A DNA stretch of 59,039 nucleotides, taken from Methylophaga sp. (GTDB lineage: Bacteria > Pseudomonadota > Gammaproteobacteria > Nitrosococcales > Methylophagaceae). The stretch is taken from positions 3,806 to 62,844 of the forward strand of contig NVVW01000016.1 in the NCBI GenBank assembly GCA_002733505.1, read 5' to 3'. The notes under the pieces were generated by a model, which did not search any database, was not told where the DNA came from, and was given only the letters and a program-made list of their open reading frames with translations. The translations under genes and the position numbers were made by a program. Of the stretch, positions 7,221-16,074 are shown piece after piece; position 1 is the stretch's first letter; each line of letters begins with the position of its first letter.

Positions 7221-10058
7221 TTACCCCGTGTTACGCATACCGGCAGCGATGGCATTGATGCTGTTTAGAAGTTCTGGTAGCCAGATTTCTTTTTCCTCTT
7301 GCATGCTTTCCTTTGATTTGTAACGCCTTAATAAAGCGATCTGAATATTATTCAAAGGCACAAGATAAGGGTTTCGACGGCTGAGTGATAATGCAATGCT
7401 AGGTGTATCTGCCATTAAGGTTTCATTGCCACTTACTTCAAGAACGCTTTGCTCAGAGCGTTGGTATTCATCTGCAATCATAGTATAAACCGTTTGTGCA
7501 ATTTCTTGGTTTTCCCCAAGCAGGCTGTACTGCGCACCGATACTTAAATCTGTTTTGAATAATGCCATTTGGATATTGCTAATCAATGATCTAAAAAACG
7601 GCCAGTTTTGATACATCTCTTTGAGTTGGGAGTTACCGTGCTGCTTCGTCCAATTATCTAGAGCATAACCTGTACCTTGCCAGGCTGGGAAAGTTAAACG
7701 TGCTTGAGCCCAACCAAAGATCCATGGAATAGCACGGATAGATGCTTTTGATAGATTGCCCTTTTTGCGGTGTGATGGACGAGAGCCAATGTTCAATAAT
7801 CCAATTTCAGTCACCGGCGTTGCTTCGTAGAAAAAGTTAAAGAAGCCTTCCGTATCATCTGTCAGCTTTCTAAAACAAGCTTCACCGTCTTTTGCTAGTT
7901 TATCCATGATTTCAAGGTACTCTGGATTGTCCCCAGCCTGACTTTTAACTAGCCCAATACTGGCTTTCATCAGCCCCGTCACACCCAGTGAAAGTTCATA
8001 CATTGCCGTTTCAGAGTTACTGTATTTGTATGATAAAACTTCCCCCTGTTCGGTGAATTTGATTGAGCCCCGCACTGTACCTGTAGGTTGTGACAAGATC
8101 GCAAAGTGAGTGGGGCCACCACCTCGACCAACTGTGCCTCCTCGACCATGGAATAGACGACAATCCACGTCATATGCATCGGCTAATGCCATGATTTTCT
8201 GCTGCGCTTGATATAAGGCCCATGCCGAGGATAAGTTGCCACCATCTTTTGCTGAATCGGAGTAGCCGAGCATGATTTCTTGCTGGTTGCCAGATGCGTT
8301 TAAAAGGGCTTTGTATGTGATATTTTCAAACAATGCCTGTATTACCGGCACAATTTGTTCTAAATCTTCGATGGTTTCAAATAGTGGTGCAATCTTAATA
8401 TCACAGTAAGGTTTACCCGCGGTATAACCGGCCAGCCCTGATTGATGTGCCAAAAACAGTACTTCCATAACATGACTAGCTTCATGCGTCATCGAAATAA
8501 CATAATTGTTAAAGGCGTTTTCGCTAATTTTTTTACGCATTTCAGCTATAACGTTAAAGACTGCTAGCACTTCTTTAGTCATGTCGTCGAGCGCAAGATG
8601 TTGAATGTCAATGATGGTCGCTGAAGCGACATGCTGTGCAAGGATTTCTAATTTGTCTTTTTCACTCAGACTGGTGTAATCAACACCTACATGCAAAAGC
8701 AGATCAGCGACGGCATCAGTATGTACATTAGATTCTTGGCGCAGATCTAGTCGCATAAGGTAAAAACCGAACGTCTTAACTAGCCGAATTAAATCCTGTA
8801 ACTCTGCGTTTGCTAAGGTCTCATCGCCATGACCGCATAAAGAGCTATGAATTAATTTCAGATCATCTAAGAACGCTTCCTCACCATGATAAGCAGAGGT
8901 GTTTTTATCAATCAGATCACCATTAATATATGCTTCAAGATACTCAATATTGTGCTGAAGCTTGCCGTGCATTAAAAATAGTAAACGGCGATAAGGCTCA
9001 TTTTTAAAACGGTCAGGGCGTTTTTGGAAAACGACCGCAATTAAATCACCTTTATCCATCGTTAAGCGATCAATCAATTGTGGCGAGATGTGACTAATAA
9101 AGCTAGAATGAGTGAGTTTAGCGCCCAGATCCAAAACACGTTGTTGATATTCGTAAATAACGGCCCTAGACTGTAAAAGTAATGCTTGGACTGTCGTATC
9201 ATGCGTTACGAATGGGTTGCCATCTCTGTCGCCACCAATCCATGAACCAAAGGTCAGAAAGTTAGGCGTTTCAATTTTATCATTAGGATAGTGTTTGGCA
9301 AGCGCACGTTCCATATAGCGATAAACCTTTGGCACAGCATCAAATAAGGATTGACGAAAATAGTAAATGCCATTACGAACTTCATCTTCAACCGTTGGCT
9401 TTTGACGGCGCACTTCGTCAGTCTGCCACAGTATTTGGATCTGTGATTCAAGCTGTTGGTAAATAGACTCTTTTACATAGTCATTATTGTAGGTATCCGC
9501 CTCGTTTAAGGCACCGATATCTAAGAAAAGCCTTCTTAAATTATCCATCACTGCGCGCCGCTTCGATTCCGTTGGGTGCGCGGTAAAAACAGGAATATAA
9601 TTCAAATTATTTAACAATGTTTGTACCTGATTTGCATCCAAACCTTGTTGTTTAAATTCACCTATAGTATTGAGAACAGAGCCGATCCAAAGAGGGCCGT
9701 CTGACTGAAGCTGGCTCTGTCTTTCGTGATATTGATGTTCCTCTTCCGCTAAGTTAACTAAACTAAAATATAAATTGAAGGCGCGAATAATCGGTGCCAG
9801 TTCTGTTGCAGACAGGGATCCGATAAACGCTGTTAACTCCGCTTGTAGCGGCGGGTTTTGTTGCTTTTGAAGTTGCAGGTAACCCTTGCGAAGCTTCTCG
9901 ACCGCCTCATAAGTCGGTGTTCCGGCTTGTGACTCGATGACTTTACCCAATATTTTCCCTAGCAACTTAACACGCTTTCTAAGCTGTTTATCTCGAGACT
10001 TTGCATTTAAGCTGGTGTTTCTCACAGCAGCCGTATGAGGCTGGTTATGCTTATCCAT
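7221..10058 (-). CDS. ppc: Phosphoenolpyruvate carboxylase
   Basis: PEP carboxylase, which fixes bicarbonate onto PEP to give oxaloacetate and feeds the TCA cycle; cytoplasmic. At 945 residues it is slightly longer than the usual 880-ish. Catalytic signatures are complete: VFTAHPTESKRR with the active-site histidine (near residue 156), GSWIGGDRDGNPFVT, the LGYSDSAKDGG segment, FHGRGGTVGRGGGPTH, and the invariant C-terminal RNTG. The N-terminal 30 residues are lysine-rich and not well conserved. The gene is monocistronic. A 30 bp palindrome lies 39-68 bases upstream of its ATG (10097-10126) and may be an operator. Confidence 0.96.
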   Translation of the reverse strand: MDKHNQPHTAAVRNTSLNAKSRDKQLRKRVKLLGKILGKVIESQAGTPTYEAVEKLRKGYLQLQKQQNPPLQAELTAFIGSLSATELAPIIRAFNLYFSLVNLAEEEHQYHERQSQLQSDGPLWIGSVLNTIGEFKQQGLDANQVQTLLNNLNYIPVFTAHPTESKRRAVMDNLRRLFLDIGALNEADTYNNDYVKESIYQQLESQIQILWQTDEVRRQKPTVEDEVRNGIYYFRQSLFDAVPKVYRYMERALAKHYPNDKIETPNFLTFGSWIGGDRDGNPFVTHDTTVQALLLQSRAVIYEYQQRVLDLGAKLTHSSFISHISPQLIDRLTMDKGDLIAVVFQKRPDRFKNEPYRRLLFLMHGKLQHNIEYLEAYINGDLIDKNTSAYHGEEAFLDDLKLIHSSLCGHGDETLANAELQDLIRLVKTFGFYLMRLDLRQESNVHTDAVADLLLHVGVDYTSLSEKDKLEILAQHVASATIIDIQHLALDDMTKEVLAVFNVIAEMRKKISENAFNNYVISMTHEASHVMEVLFLAHQSGLAGYTAGKPYCDIKIAPLFETIEDLEQIVPVIQALFENITYKALLNASGNQQEIMLGYSDSAKDGGNLSSAWALYQAQQKIMALADAYDVDCRLFHGRGGTVGRGGGPTHFAILSQPTGTVRGSIKFTEQGEVLSYKYSNSETAMYELSLGVTGLMKASIGLVKSQAGDNPEYLEIMDKLAKDGEACFRKLTDDTEGFFNFFYEATPVTEIGLLNIGSRPSHRKKGNLSKASIRAIPWIFGWAQARLTFPAWQGTGYALDNWTKQHGNSQLKEMYQNWPFFRSLISNIQMALFKTDLSIGAQYSLLGENQEIAQTVYTMIADEYQRSEQSVLEVSGNETLMADTPSIALSLSRRNPYLVPLNNIQIALLRRYKSKESMQEEKEIWLPELLNSINAIAAGMRNTG

Positions 10059-10096
10059 GGTATGGTTGCGCCCTATTTTTCATTTATTTTTCCTTC

Positions 10097-10126
10097 TTAA
10101 GGAAGACTTGATCAGGTCTCCCTTAA
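10097..10126. promoter_or_regulatory. 30 bp imperfect palindrome upstream of ppc
   Basis: The sequence from TTAAGG to CCTTAA is symmetric around TGATCA, with only two mismatched pairs. It lies 39-68 bases before the ppc start. No T tract follows on either strand, so it is more likely a protein-binding site than a terminator. The regulator is unknown. Confidence 0.5.
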
Positions 10127-10180
10127 AAGACCATTAAACCTTATTAAAGTTGCTGGTTTATTTTATAGTTTATCATCCAA

Positions 10181-10275
10181 TATACCCATAAACATTCAAA
10201 ATGCAATTTTCTAGCACACATACTGAATGTGTTAGCTGGGTTATAATAGTAAGCAATAGAATGACTATAATTTAC
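10181..10275. repeat. Dispersed repeat, copy C1 (relative of 21063-21226)
   Basis: This block shares about three-quarters of its bases with 21063-21155. The best-kept parts are CATACTGAATG, GTTATAATAGT and AGCAATAGAAT. It begins with TATACCCATAAACATTCAA, close to the MITE ends described at 22550 and 44889. It fills the gap before glrK and may carry part of that promoter. Confidence 0.65.
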
Positions 10276-10298
10276 CCCGAATTTAGGTTGATTAATCT

Positions 10299-11777
10299 GT
10301 GATACAACATAATGCTTTAAAAAACAAAATGTTTAGTATAGGTTCTCTCTATCAATGGGTTTTAGCTAGCTTTATTGTTGTTGCTGTTCCGTTAATCATC
10401 GTTATTGTCTATACGGTATGGGATGTAGGAAAATACACCCAGCAAAGCCAGCAAACATTATTTCAAGCGGTGAAACATACTGAAAGTAGTCGGGTGTTAT
10501 TAGAGCGTTTAATATCTATGGAACGCAATATTCGGCAGTTTCAAGTATTGGATGAACCAGAGTTATTTATATCTTATTTGGAAAATAGAGCTACTTTTTT
10601 GGATGTCATTTGGTCGCTACAGGCTTACACCCATAATATGGATATATTTGAAAGATTAGAGATCATTAAGTCTACAGAAGCACAGTTACACCAAGATATT
10701 TTAACAAAGTCGGAAAAAGATATGCTTCAGTTAGCTAAATCTGACTTAAGTGCTTTTGATCAGCTCGCCACTCAAGCCCGAGCGCTATTAGACGATAGTG
10801 AAAAGCGTATTGGGATAGAGGCTGACACCCTAGCCGCGCGATCCAGACATATGCAGCAACGATTGATTTATGCTGCTTTTATTGGTGTTTCATTGACATT
10901 ATTACTAGCGCTAATTTTTGTCTATTTTCTAACCCGACCTATAAGAAAGGTGGGTCAAGCTATCCGTAATTTAGGTGAAATTGGGTTTGAAGAAGCTATT
11001 GCCATTGCTGGTCCTAAAGATCTTACTGAGTTGGGTGTTCGTCTTGAATCTCTTCGCCAAACGCTTAATCATTTGGAGCAAGAAAAAGAACTTTTTATCC
11101 GTAATATTTCTCATGAGCTTAAAACACCGTTGGCAACACTAAAAGAAGGAACCGATTTATTGTCAGATAATGTTGTAGGAGAATTAAACGCAGAACAGCA
11201 AGAAATTATTCAATTGATGAAAATAGGCAATATCAATATCCATAATTTAGTTGACAATTTACTAGAGCACCAAAAAACAATTGCAACACAAATTGACTTA
11301 GATTTTTCCACATTTGAATTAGATAAGCTGTTTGAACGTGTTATTGATGACTATCAACTACTCCTCCGCAGTAGAGATATCTCAATAAAAAATAATTTCA
11401 GCAGCACTTATATTCATGCCGATTACGATAAACTTAAAATAATTATTAGTAATTTATTCTCTAATGCCCTAAAATTTTCTCCTGTTAGCGGTACCATTGG
11501 TCTTAGTTTATGGCTAGAAAACAATAGTGTAAAATTTATTATAGAAGATCAGGGTGTTGGCGTTTCAGCAGAAATTCAACCCTTTATTTTCAATGATTTT
11601 TATCAAGGAGAAGCGCCCAAATATGGGGGCATAAAAGGTTCAGGATTAGGCCTTTCACTGGTAACGTACTATTTAGCGGCACATAGTGGTACGATTGAAT
11701 TATTACCTAGTAATGATGCCTATTCTGGTGCTCGATTTTTTCTACAATTTCCACAGAGCAAAGACTTGAATTTATGA
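10299..11777 (+). CDS. glrK: Sensor histidine kinase GlrK (QseE)
   Basis: Inner-membrane sensor kinase that phosphorylates GlrR. Order of parts: first membrane helix about residues 17-37, a helical periplasmic region, second helix about residues 187-210, HAMP linker, then the DHp helix with the phosphorylated histidine (H272 in NISHELKTPLATLKEG). The ATPase domain follows with the N box (SNLFSNALKF), DQGVGV and GSGLGLS. The start is taken as GTG 10299; ATG at 10329 is the alternative and neither has a strong ribosome site. The stop overlaps the start of qseG by 4 bases. Identification rests on the glrK-qseG-glrR order and on domain order. Confidence 0.9.
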   Translation: MIQHNALKNKMFSIGSLYQWVLASFIVVAVPLIIVIVYTVWDVGKYTQQSQQTLFQAVKHTESSRVLLERLISMERNIRQFQVLDEPELFISYLENRATFLDVIWSLQAYTHNMDIFERLEIIKSTEAQLHQDILTKSEKDMLQLAKSDLSAFDQLATQARALLDDSEKRIGIEADTLAARSRHMQQRLIYAAFIGVSLTLLLALIFVYFLTRPIRKVGQAIRNLGEIGFEEAIAIAGPKDLTELGVRLESLRQTLNHLEQEKELFIRNISHELKTPLATLKEGTDLLSDNVVGELNAEQQEIIQLMKIGNINIHNLVDNLLEHQKTIATQIDLDFSTFELDKLFERVIDDYQLLLRSRDISIKNNFSSTYIHADYDKLKIIISNLFSNALKFSPVSGTIGLSLWLENNSVKFIIEDQGVGVSAEIQPFIFNDFYQGEAPKYGGIKGSGLGLSLVTYYLAAHSGTIELLPSNDAYSGARFFLQFPQSKDLNL

Positions 11778-12430
11778 AAAAATACCTTACTTTATTATTG
11801 TGTTTGCTATTTATCAGCCTTCAAGGCTGCCAAACACATTTTCTTGAAAAAGATGTCGCCCCCATGGCTGTGGAAACGCCATTAGCTGTTACCACCCCTA
11901 TCATCCAGACTATTGATTATTCAACAACTATTGAACAGGTACAACTTTACCAGCTATTGGTTCTGGGCGGACGCTATGCTGAACTTGAGGAGCCGCAACG
12001 CAAAATAGCCTGCCAGCAACTCAAAGAAGATTATCGAATACAAGCAGATTGGCAAGCGGCCTGGTTACTGGTCTATGCCGTTAATCATAATTTTAACTGT
12101 ATAAATATAAGTAGGGCTATTGAATTACTACATACAATGGCAGCCAATCCTGATACAAGCACATCACTACAATGGATGAATAGTAATCAAATTAATGTAT
12201 TACACCGCCTTCAAAAATTGCAAATAGAAAAAGTTAAGGTATCGAATCAATTAAAAAAAGCACAAACAGAATTAAAACAAGAAAATTCTAAGATAGAGGA
12301 GCTTAAAGCTATTGAATCAGAGATTAATAAGAAACTCGATAATGTAGAAATGCAATTAGAGCAAGAAAATAACAAAATAGAAGAACTCAAAGCCATTGAA
12401 ACAGACATGAATAAAAAACTTGATGAATGA
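11774..12430 (+). CDS. qseG: QseG-like outer-membrane lipoprotein with coiled-coil tail
   Basis: A 218-residue lipoprotein. The signal peptide ends in LQGC with the lipidated cysteine at residue 19. The central region carries paired cysteines and helices. The last 60 or so residues are charged coiled coil made of two near-identical units starting ENSKIEELKAIE and ENNKIEELKAIE, 28 codons apart. In enterobacteria QseG sits in the outer membrane and activates the kinase GlrK. Here it lies between kinase and regulator with overlaps on both sides. Name is by position; sequence conservation of this family is low. Confidence 0.75.
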   Translation: MKKYLTLLLCLLFISLQGCQTHFLEKDVAPMAVETPLAVTTPIIQTIDYSTTIEQVQLYQLLVLGGRYAELEEPQRKIACQQLKEDYRIQADWQAAWLLVYAVNHNFNCINISRAIELLHTMAANPDTSTSLQWMNSNQINVLHRLQKLQIEKVKVSNQLKKAQTELKQENSKIEELKAIESEINKKLDNVEMQLEQENNKIEELKAIETDMNKKLDE

Positions 12431-13802
12431 GCAGATAGAAAATAATTTTCAAGGCCGACGTGTTTTACTAGTAGATGATGATCCTAGTTTGCTAAAATTG
12501 TTAGCTGTTCGCTTGCGCGCGACAGGTCTTGACATTCAAACAGTATCGGATGGACAGCAAGCTATTGCACTCGTTCCTAGCTATCGACCACAGCTTGTTA
12601 TTACTGATCTGCGCATGGATGAAATGGATGGGCTTACATTATTTAGTCGTCTTCAGCAGCAGTATCCAACGCTTCCAGTTATTATTCTGACTGCTCATGG
12701 CACAATTAAAGAAGCCGTATTTGCTACGGAACAAGGTGCTTTTGGTTTTTTGACCAAACCTTTTGATAGCCAAGAATTACTCACTTTAGTTAGCAAGGCA
12801 CTAGCACTTAATAGCTTAGCATTACCGAGTCAAGAAATGGAACATCACGATCTTTGGCGACGAGAGATCATTACGCAAAGTGTGCTGATGGAAAATTTAC
12901 TTGCTGAGGTGAAACGCGTTGCTAAAAGTGATGTGAGCGTCTATATTCAGGGTGAAAGTGGCACAGGAAAAGAGCTTATTGCCCGTGCCTTACATATGGC
13001 CGGTAGCCGTAGTAATAAAGAATTTGTAGCGGTGAATTGTAGCGCTATTCCAGAAGAGTTACTTGAATCTGAATTATTCGGACACCGTAAAGGTGCGTTC
13101 TCTGGTGCGACTGAATCTCGGCAAGGTTTATTTGAAGTTGCAGATGGTGGTAGCTTATTTTTAGATGAAATTGGTGATATGTCACCCGCGTTCCAAGTTA
13201 AATTGCTACGCGCCTTACAAGAAGGCGAGATCCGACCCGTAGGTGCAAATAAAACCATTTCTGTGGATGTGCGCATTATTTCCGCTAGCCACCGAGATCT
13301 ACAGCAATTAGTCTCAGAAGATCTATTTCGGCTGGATCTATATTATCGACTTAATGTGGTAACGTTATCCCTACCGAGGTTAGCAGAAAGAATAGAAGAT
13401 ATACCCATTTTAGCGCATTACTTCATTGCAGATAATCAATCAGTGCATCGGTCTATTGCAAAAGGGTTCTCTAATGAAGCCTTAGAATGTTTGGTAGCTT
13501 ATCAGTGGCCAGGCAATGTCAGGCAGCTTAAAAATATCATTGAACATATTTGTACTTTCTCAACAACGCCTTTAATTCCTGTTAGTTTGGTGGAAAAGGC
13601 ATTGCAAGAAAAACCAGCATCGCTACTCAGCTTGAATGATGCGAAGAAAGACTTTGAGCGTGACTATCTGATTAAATTATTGCAATTAGCTAAGGGTAAC
13701 GTCACTGAAGCAGCACGTTTGGCTAAACGTAACCGGACAGAGTTTTACCGGTTGTTAGACCGCCATTCGCTAAAAGCAGCACAATTCAAGCCCAATAAAT
13801 AG
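12423..13802 (+). CDS. glrR: Sigma-54-dependent response regulator GlrR (QseF)
   Basis: NtrC-family activator of 459 residues. The receiver domain has the acidic pocket VDDD at 17-20 and phosphoacceptor D62 (VITDLRMDEMDG). The AAA+ domain has Walker A GESGTGKE, the sigma-54 contact loop GAFSGA (a GAFTGA variant) and LFLDEIGD. A Fis-type helix-turn-helix closes the protein (NVTEAARLAKRNRTEFYRLL). ATG 12423 overlaps the end of qseG by 8 bases. Three copies of the known GlrR target motif, an IHF site and a sigma-54 promoter lie directly downstream, so the likely target gene is the neighbour at 14215. Confidence 0.93.
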   Translation: MNEQIENNFQGRRVLLVDDDPSLLKLLAVRLRATGLDIQTVSDGQQAIALVPSYRPQLVITDLRMDEMDGLTLFSRLQQQYPTLPVIILTAHGTIKEAVFATEQGAFGFLTKPFDSQELLTLVSKALALNSLALPSQEMEHHDLWRREIITQSVLMENLLAEVKRVAKSDVSVYIQGESGTGKELIARALHMAGSRSNKEFVAVNCSAIPEELLESELFGHRKGAFSGATESRQGLFEVADGGSLFLDEIGDMSPAFQVKLLRALQEGEIRPVGANKTISVDVRIISASHRDLQQLVSEDLFRLDLYYRLNVVTLSLPRLAERIEDIPILAHYFIADNQSVHRSIAKGFSNEALECLVAYQWPGNVRQLKNIIEHICTFSTTPLIPVSLVEKALQEKPASLLSLNDAKKDFERDYLIKLLQLAKGNVTEAARLAKRNRTEFYRLLDRHSLKAAQFKPNK

Positions 13803-13816
13803 TGCTTTTGAGGGAA

Positions 13817-13834
13817 TGTCGCTAGTTAGCGACA
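13817..13834. promoter_or_regulatory. GlrR binding site 1 (TGTC-N10-GACA)
   Basis: TGTCGCTAGTTAGCGACA matches the enterobacterial GlrR motif TGTC-N10-GACA exactly. It is 14 bases after the glrR stop, centred about 343 bases upstream of the predicted sigma-54 start point. The central palindrome could also act as a weak terminator of glrR. Confidence 0.8.
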
Positions 13835-13906
13835 GTTCTTTATTCCGTTACCCGCTTACTTTTCTCACTATGAATGCTAAAAATAGAGTATCTGAGAAAT
13901 AAATTT

Positions 13907-13924
13907 TGTCGTTATATTGCGACA
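13907..13924. promoter_or_regulatory. GlrR binding site 2 (TGTC-N10-GACA)
   Basis: An exact TGTC-N10-GACA match. The arms extend to ATTTTGTCG and CGACAAAAT, a perfect 9 bp inverted repeat. It is centred about 253 bases upstream of the predicted start point. No T tract follows, so a terminator is unlikely. Confidence 0.82.
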
Positions 13925-14037
13925 AAATAGATTAATCCCTTTCGAGCTTATTTCAGTAAGCTATGCCTAAATTAACAGCTCTGTTTTTTATCTCAACTAC
14001 GATTAATAATCTCTTATCTTTACTGCTTAGGATTAAC

Positions 14038-14055
14038 TGTCGGGCAAAGGAGACA
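14038..14055. promoter_or_regulatory. GlrR binding site 3 (TGTC-N10-GACA)
   Basis: TGTCGGGCAAAGGAGACA is an exact match, extended by one pair (C/G) on each side. It is centred about 122 bases upstream of the predicted start point, a normal distance for a sigma-54 enhancer site. Confidence 0.82.
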
Positions 14056-14099
14056 GGTAGAGCAATCCGCCATCTTCGAAAACAACATGAATACATTGT

Positions 14100-14112
14100 T
14101 AAGATATTGATA
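14100..14112 (-). promoter_or_regulatory. IHF site between GlrR sites and promoter
   Basis: Read on the minus strand, TATCAATATCTTA fits the IHF consensus WATCAANNNNTTR at every position. It lies between GlrR site 3 and the -24/-12 promoter, where IHF commonly bends DNA so that an activator can reach sigma-54 polymerase. Confidence 0.72.
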
Positions 14113-14141
14113 TTAAATGCTTTTAACTTTAAAAGTGCTGA

Positions 14142-14158
14142 TTGGCATACTGATTGCA
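14142..14158 (+). promoter_or_regulatory. Sigma-54 promoter (-24/-12) of the EF-hand gene
   Basis: TTGGCATACTGATTGCA carries the GG and GC pairs with exactly 10 bases between them and fits the consensus TGGCAC-N5-TTGC except for one base. GG is at 14144-14145 and GC at 14156-14157, so transcription should begin near 14169, about 46 bases before the ATG at 14215. Confidence 0.85.
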
Positions 14159-14166
14159 AAGTCTCT

Positions 14167-14193
14167 AATGCTGGTTACAAAACAGCATTTTTA
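14167..14193 (+). promoter_or_regulatory. 5' hairpin with U-rich tail at the predicted transcript start
   Basis: AATGCTG (14167-14173) pairs with CAGCATT (14183-14189), and TTTT follows. Since the predicted start point falls at the base of this stem, the mRNA would begin with a hairpin. It could protect the 5' end or act as an early terminator. Confidence 0.5.
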
Positions 14194-14214
14194 ATTATTT
14201 TAAGGACTTAAATT

Positions 14215-14445
14215 ATGAAGAAATTACTATTGATTTTATCTATCGCAATGCTTTCAGCTACAGCCTACGCAGCTGAAACAGATTTGAGTGCAAAATGGGA
14301 TGCACTGGATATGAATACTGATGGCGCTATTAGCCAAGAAGAAGCTGCGGCAGATCCAGCTGTTGCCAGTAATTGGGATGCAATTGATGCAAACCAAGAC
14401 GGCAGTATTGACACACAAGAATTTGTTAACTTTTACAGTAAGTAA
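14215..14445 (+). CDS. Small secreted EF-hand protein, predicted GlrR target
   Basis: A 76-residue protein with a signal peptide (about residues 1-19, ending AYA) and two complete 12-residue EF-hand loops, DMNTDGAISQEE and DANQDGSIDTQE. Both have acidic residues at positions 1, 5 and 12 and glycine at 6, so calcium binding in the periplasm is likely. An AAGGA ribosome site precedes the ATG. It is the first gene after three GlrR sites, an IHF site and a sigma-54 promoter. Its function is unknown; the context points to an envelope or calcium response. No sure terminator was found in the 215 bases before ruvB. Confidence 0.85.
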   Translation: MKKLLLILSIAMLSATAYAAETDLSAKWDALDMNTDGAISQEEAAADPAVASNWDAIDANQDGSIDTQEFVNFYSK

Positions 14446-14660
14446 CAAATAGTAAACGTCATTGGGCAGGCACCCTCTAAACTAGATTTTCCTTCCTTGT
14501 CTTTTATTAGATGGTGTTTGTTTATTGATTACTATTTTAGCCACATATTGGGAGGTGATGTTTCTGAACTTAGCAAATGCTAGCTATTATGTTCATTTTT
14601 AGAGAAAATAGCAGATATTATTTTAAATTTTCGTACTAGCGCTACACTAAGGGCTCCTAA

Positions 14661-15677
14661 ATGGAACAAGAACGCTTTATTTCTGCTACGGCTCAAATCG
14701 ATGAGCAACGCCAAGAGCAGACCATTCGCCCTGCTACCTTGAGTGATTATATTGGTCAGCCAGTGGTGTGTGAGCAGATGGAATTATTTGTTGCCGCTGC
14801 CCGCAATCGAAAAGAAGCACTAGATCACACCTTAATATTTGGCCCACCCGGTTTAGGTAAAACGACGCTAGCACATATTATTGCTAATGAAATGGGGGTT
14901 AATTTGAGACAGACCTCTGGGCCTGTATTGGAGCGACCGGGTGATTTGGCCGCATTATTGACCAATCTTGAGCCGAACGATGTATTGTTTGTTGATGAAA
15001 TTCATCGCTTAAGCCCGATTGTTGAAGAGGTGCTTTATCCGGCGATGGAAGATTTTCAGCTTGATATTATGATTGGTGAAGGGCCTGCGGCACGGTCAAT
15101 TAAACTAGATTTAGAACCGTTTACGCTGGTGGGGGCAACTACGCGGGCGGGTTCATTAACCTCACCACTGCGCGACCGTTTTGGTATTGTGCAACGATTA
15201 GAATTTTATAATGCTGACGATCTCAGCACCATTGTACAGCGTAGCGCCCGCATTTTTAATGTGTCATTAGATGTAAGTGGCGCGAATGAAATTGCCCGCC
15301 GTTCACGTGGTACGCCACGCATAGCCAATAGATTATTACGCCGTGTTCGAGATTATGCGGAGGTGAAATTTGATGGCAATATCACCGCAGAAATTGCACG
15401 GCAAGCGTTAAATTTGCTCAATGTGGATGATAATGGCTTTGATATGATGGATCGCAAATTATTATTAGCGATTATTGAAAAATTTGAAGGCGGTCCCGTG
15501 GGTGTGGATAATCTAGCCGCAGCGATTGGTGAAGAACGAGGCACTATTGAAGATGTGTTAGAGCCTTTTTTAATTCAAGAAGGTTTTATCATGCGCACAC
15601 CACGTGGTCGTGTTGCCACCAAGCGAGCCTATCTACACTTAGGATTAACCCCAGCCATGAGTAATGACAATGTCTAA
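14661..15677 (+). CDS. ruvB: Holliday junction branch-migration ATPase RuvB
   Basis: RuvB forms hexameric rings that, with RuvA, drive branch migration of recombination junctions. Its 338 residues are the usual length. Visible are Walker [10 protein letters not shown], Walker B VDEIHRL, sensor 1 GATTRAGSL, the arginine finger in LRDRFG, and the C-terminal winged helix ([16 protein letters not shown]). ruvC and ruvA, often directly upstream in proteobacteria, are not in this window. The gene overlaps ybgC by 14 bases and so leads into the Tol-Pal operon. Confidence 0.97.
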   Translation: MEQERFISATAQIDEQRQEQTIRPATLSDYIGQPVVCEQMELFVAAARNRKEALDHTLIFGPPGLGKTTLAHIIANEMGVNLRQTSGPVLERPGDLAALLTNLEPNDVLFVDEIHRLSPIVEEVLYPAMEDFQLDIMIGEGPAARSIKLDLEPFTLVGATTRAGSLTSPLRDRFGIVQRLEFYNADDLSTIVQRSARIFNVSLDVSGANEIARRSRGTPRIANRLLRRVRDYAEVKFDGNITAEIARQALNLLNVDDNGFDMMDRKLLLAIIEKFEGGPVGVDNLAAAIGEERGTIEDVLEPFLIQEGFIMRTPRGRVATKRAYLHLGLTPAMSNDNV

Positions 15678-16074
15678 TTTCGAATGGCCAATTCGCGTCT
15701 ATTACGAAGACACGGATAGTGGTGGTGTGGTGTATCATTCTAATTATCTCAACTTTATGGAGCGTGCCCGCACTGAATGGTTACGTAGTCTAGGTTTTGA
15801 ACAGGATGAACTTATCACTAACCACCAATGTATATTTGCTGTACATTCAATGCAACTAAAGTTTCGACGACCCGCTAAATTTAATGATCTTTTATTGCTA
15901 CAATCACGTATTACAGATCTGTCAGGTGCCAGTTTTGAATTTGAACAAAAAATATTTCGTGATGATGAACTGTTATGTGAAGCTGTGGTCAAAATCGCAT
16001 GTTTAAATTCAACCCGTTTTCGGCCAATGGCCATACCCCCATCATTATTAACGGAGATACAAGGTGCACGCTGA
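15664..16074 (+). CDS. ybgC: Acyl-CoA thioesterase YbgC of the Tol-Pal operon
   Basis: A 136-residue hot-dog-fold thioesterase. The motif [17 protein letters not shown] contains the catalytic aspartate, and ERARTEWLR follows. YbgC hydrolyses acyl-CoA thioesters and associates with phospholipid synthesis enzymes. It is translationally coupled on both sides, overlapping ruvB by 14 bases and tolQ by 11. The start is ATG 15664; an internal ATG two codons on is equally possible. Confidence 0.93.
   Translation: MTMSNFEWPIRVYYEDTDSGGVVYHSNYLNFMERARTEWLRSLGFEQDELITNHQCIFAVHSMQLKFRRPAKFNDLLLLQSRITDLSGASFEFEQKIFRDDELLCEAVVKIACLNSTRFRPMAIPPSLLTEIQGAR

Noticed and set aside
13963..14211. 82-codon open frame between glrR and the EF-hand gene
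   Set aside because: It runs over GlrR site 3, the IHF site and the sigma-54 promoter, has no ribosome site and resembles nothing.
13803..14214. A GlmY-like small RNA gene under GlrR control
   Set aside because: The promoter points straight at the EF-hand gene with a 46-base leader, leaving no room for a separate RNA of that size before it.
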